Assembly: GCA_019828595.1 (NCBI GenBank)
Contig: JAHQRK010000011.1
Location: 2,108,001-2,172,000 of the forward strand
Direction of reading: 5' to 3'
Source: Aphanomyces cochlioides
Lineage: Eukaryota > Oomycota > Saprolegniomycetes > Saprolegniales > Verrucalvaceae
DNA length: 64,000 bases
Position 1 is the stretch's first letter. Every line of letters starts with the position of its first letter. This document shows, one piece after another, positions 62,096 to 64,000 of the stretch. A program made the position numbers and the translations under genes. The notes under the pieces were generated by a model. It did no database searches. It saw only the letters and a program-made list of their open reading frames with translations, and was not told the origin of the DNA.

Positions 62096-62374
62096 GTATA
62101 TAGTCAGTTGAAACTAAATGCAATCAAAATGTGTTGTAAAGTTTCATGTTGACTTCAAGATGCTCTGGAATAATTGCGTGCTACTAACATCTAAATCATG
62201 CTTGCATCTATGAAAGGCCGCCTGAGTTTTCTACCCCCTCCGTTTCCACAGTCATCTCAAGCGTCGCATCAGTCTCTACCAGTGCAACGCAAACAATTAT
62301 TTCGATCAAAATAAGGTAATGCTTGCAAATAGTTTTTATATTCAATTAATTTTTCAGTACTTCGAGAAGAATAT
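62096..62374. other. spacer with TA microsatellite
   Basis: No gene. A (TA)n run lies at about 62,371-62,388, next to the mitochondrial insertion. Confidence 0.45.
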
Positions 62375-62640
62375 ATATATATATATCTAACTTCTTTTTT
62401 ATTATTTCCCATGGTCTTGCTTTAAAAGCATAAGGTTTTGAAGTTAATGCTCATACCGGGCATAAATCAATTAAATTTCCTGAAAATTCTGAGTTATAAA
62501 TATTTTTATCATAAAAACTTATTTCAGTTGAATTACCTCGACCTGTAGTACCAAAATTATCAATACCACAAATTTCTTCTGCAAAACGAACGCAACGTGT
62601 ACAATGAATACAACGTGTCATTATAGTTTTAATAAATGGC
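62375..62640 (-). pseudogene. nad11: mitochondrial nad11 fragment in nuclear DNA (NUMT)
   Basis: Minus strand, very A/T-rich codons. It reads [62 protein letters not shown], a TGA, then ALTSKPYAFKARPWE. This is the Fe-S binding part of the 75-kDa subunit of complex I (NuoG/NAD11): the cysteines of CIHCTRC and LCPV(G)AL ligate a 4Fe-4S cluster. The TGA stands where the family has Gly, one base from GGA. Sequence outside 62,375-62,640 no longer fits the protein, and both sides are nuclear transposon DNA. Nad11 is mitochondrially encoded in oomycetes and some other protists. Confidence 0.85.
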
Positions 62641-62836
62641 TTTTAAATGTTAATTTAATTTTACAAAAAATTAAAAAAAAAAGATTATTGAGTTTGCAAT
62701 ATTTAGCAATATCTGACAGGAAGTAAGTTATTGGAGGGTATCAGCAAATTCAATAATTGATTTTCACACTCTATCGTCTCGCCTCCAATAATTAATTGAT
62801 GACAGAGATTTTCACTTCTTGTCCAATTTTTGACGT
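62641..62836. other. A/T-rich spacer before the hAT gene
   Basis: No gene. It may include more organelle-derived DNA near 62,641-62,700 and the promoter of the hAT gene. Confidence 0.35.
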
Positions 62837-64000
62837 ATGAAGCAGTCGACCCTTGTTCCAGTGTCTGCCCACGAAGCGTTCACGCCAAAGGAGATTGCAG
62901 CCTTCTTTTTCAAACATGGTGGTGAATCCATCGTCCGTGATCCCAAGACAAAACGTATTCGCACCATGGTCACGTACAATTGCATGTGTTGCGTCCCAAG
63001 CACAGTCGTCACGATAAAAAAGAACACGGGATATCAAAACCTCGCTCAACACGTCTACACATTCCACAAAGACCATCTCTCTCAGATGCGCGAGGCCCGT
63101 GGACCAGGGAAAGTGACAGCGATTGGGCATGCTGTGTCCGATAAGGCTGTCAACGTCTTTGGCTGCTTGGATTGGATTGTTGACAGCAATCTCCCCTTCT
63201 CGTTCTTTGAATCTTCTCGCACCAAGCAATATTCCCATCTTGATGGCATTGGAGCGACCACCGTACGAAAGTATCTGCAACTTGTTACCCAACAAGTCGA
63301 ATCTGACGTTTCCTCGATCCTACCCACCAAGTTTGGTTTGATGTTTGACGGTTGGTCAAGTCGGAACGAGCATTTTCTGGCGGAGTTTGCTATACTTGCG
63401 GCTGGTGGAAAACTCACAACTCCCCTCTTGTCCATGGCTCCTTTGATTGACTCCGAGTTGTCCAGTGATGACTCACGAGAAGTAAGTCATGGTGCGCGAG
63501 AACATCAGCTCTTCCTTGGAACCATTCTCTCCAACTACGGCCGCAATTTGGACGGCGTGGCGTTTCTGGTTTGCGACAATTGTGATGTCAATAGACGAGT
63601 CTCAAAAGAACTTGGGAGTACCCATGATCGGTTGTGCAAGTCACCGTCTCAATCTTGCTGTGAAGAAGTACATAGAGACGTTCTATGCAGACGAAGAAGA
63701 ATGCGTGCGCAGAGTAATGGTTGCACTGAAAACGCTGAACAATGGAGTACGATTGAAAAAGGCTGGGACTTTTCTCTCGCCAATCACTTACAATGCAACA
63801 CGATGGTCATCAATGCATGACATGATTGCTCGATATTTGGAATTGAAATCGTTCATTGGCACCTTCAGTGATCGTAGCTTCCTCGATATACTGCCGACTG
63901 TCCAACAAGACCACTCAATCAACCAGTTGGTGAGTCATCTACGAATCTTTGAATCTGTATCGAAACATTTGCAAAAACACGATGTGGGGATGTCACATGT
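62837..64000 (+). pseudogene. hAT-family transposase, frameshifted, cut by window end
   Basis: ATG at 62,837. Seen: a BED-like zinc finger (CMCCVPSTVVTI ... LAQHVYTFHKDH), then KFGLMFDGWSSRNEHFLAEF (first catalytic Asp region of hAT transposases) and VAFLVCDNCDVN (second Asp region). At about 63,617 one extra base moves the match to the next frame, which reads VPMIGCASHRLNLAVKKYIE, the classic hAT signature, and stays open to 64,000 (NATRWSSMHDMIARYLELKS). The C-terminal dimerisation part is beyond the window. It cuts and pastes elements with 8-bp target duplications; the shift makes this copy doubtful unless it is a read error. Confidence 0.85.

Noticed and set aside
62371..62388. TA microsatellite as a regulatory site
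   Set aside because: Simple repeat next to A/T-rich insertion; nothing points to function.
1..64000. CRISPR arrays, bacterial operons, rRNA or tRNA genes
   Set aside because: No regularly spaced identical repeats, no ribosome-binding pattern, and no recognisable rRNA or cloverleaf sequence.

Overview
The window reads as nuclear DNA of an intron-poor eukaryote, most likely an oomycete or other stramenopile. Several eukaryotic transposon classes are nested in each other. The few cellular genes are intronless. A fragment of the complex I gene nad11 with organelle-like composition sits near the right end; oomycetes and some other protists carry nad11 in mitochondrial DNA. There are no bacterial operons, no rRNA or tRNA genes, and no CRISPR array. 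A Saprolegniales-type genome is my best guess, not something the sequence proves.

Layout. 0.9-1.9 kb: a RarD/EamA-type drug/metabolite transporter with two small frameshifts. 2.3-3.8 kb: a scrambled duplicate joining RarD and aldo/keto reductase (AKR) pieces. 4.4-5.4 kb: an intact single-pass membrane protein gene with a Ser/Thr-rich stalk. 5.7-12.3 kb: a Tourist-like MITE, a cluster of short dyad repeats, and a deleted LTR retrotransposon with an integrase on + and a coiled-coil ORF on -. 12.3-12.85 kb: a small terminal-inverted-repeat element. 13.6-16.3 kb: a truncated Ty1/copia element. 16.3-27.0 kb: a large Ty3/gypsy chromovirus with a decayed coiled-coil gag and a nearly intact pol. 27.45-29.4 kb: a pogo-type DNA transposon. 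29.65-35.9 kb: a second membrane-protein gene split by chromovirus A (29,905-35,344).

36.1-51.3 kb is the core of the window: three head-to-head AKR pairs. Pairs 1 and 2 encode proteins identical over the first ~314 residues. Pair 2 shares its left 3' flank with pair 1 in direct orientation, yet its intergenic promoter spacer is inverted relative to pair 1. This is what recombination between the inverted AKR arms would produce. Degenerate copies of the membrane-protein family lie between pairs 1 and 2. Pair 3 is broken: its minus-strand gene carries chromovirus B (44,694-49,665) and its plus-strand gene is truncated against RarD sequence.

51.3-59.6 kb repeats the 2.3-3.8 kb scrambled duplicate, now interrupted by a complete Ty1/copia element (51,673-57,116, LTRs and a 5-bp target duplication), a 446-bp hAT-type MITE, and a retroposon fragment. 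59.6-62.1 kb is a 5'-truncated LINE on the minus strand, 62.4-62.64 kb the nad11 insertion, and 62.8 kb to the end a frameshifted hAT transposase gene.

Functionally the cellular content is small: AKRs (NADPH-dependent reductases), a RarD-like exporter, and Ser/Thr-rich membrane proteins. The rest is mobile DNA. The AKR and membrane-protein families both expand as inverted, head-to-head copies with shared upstream sequence.
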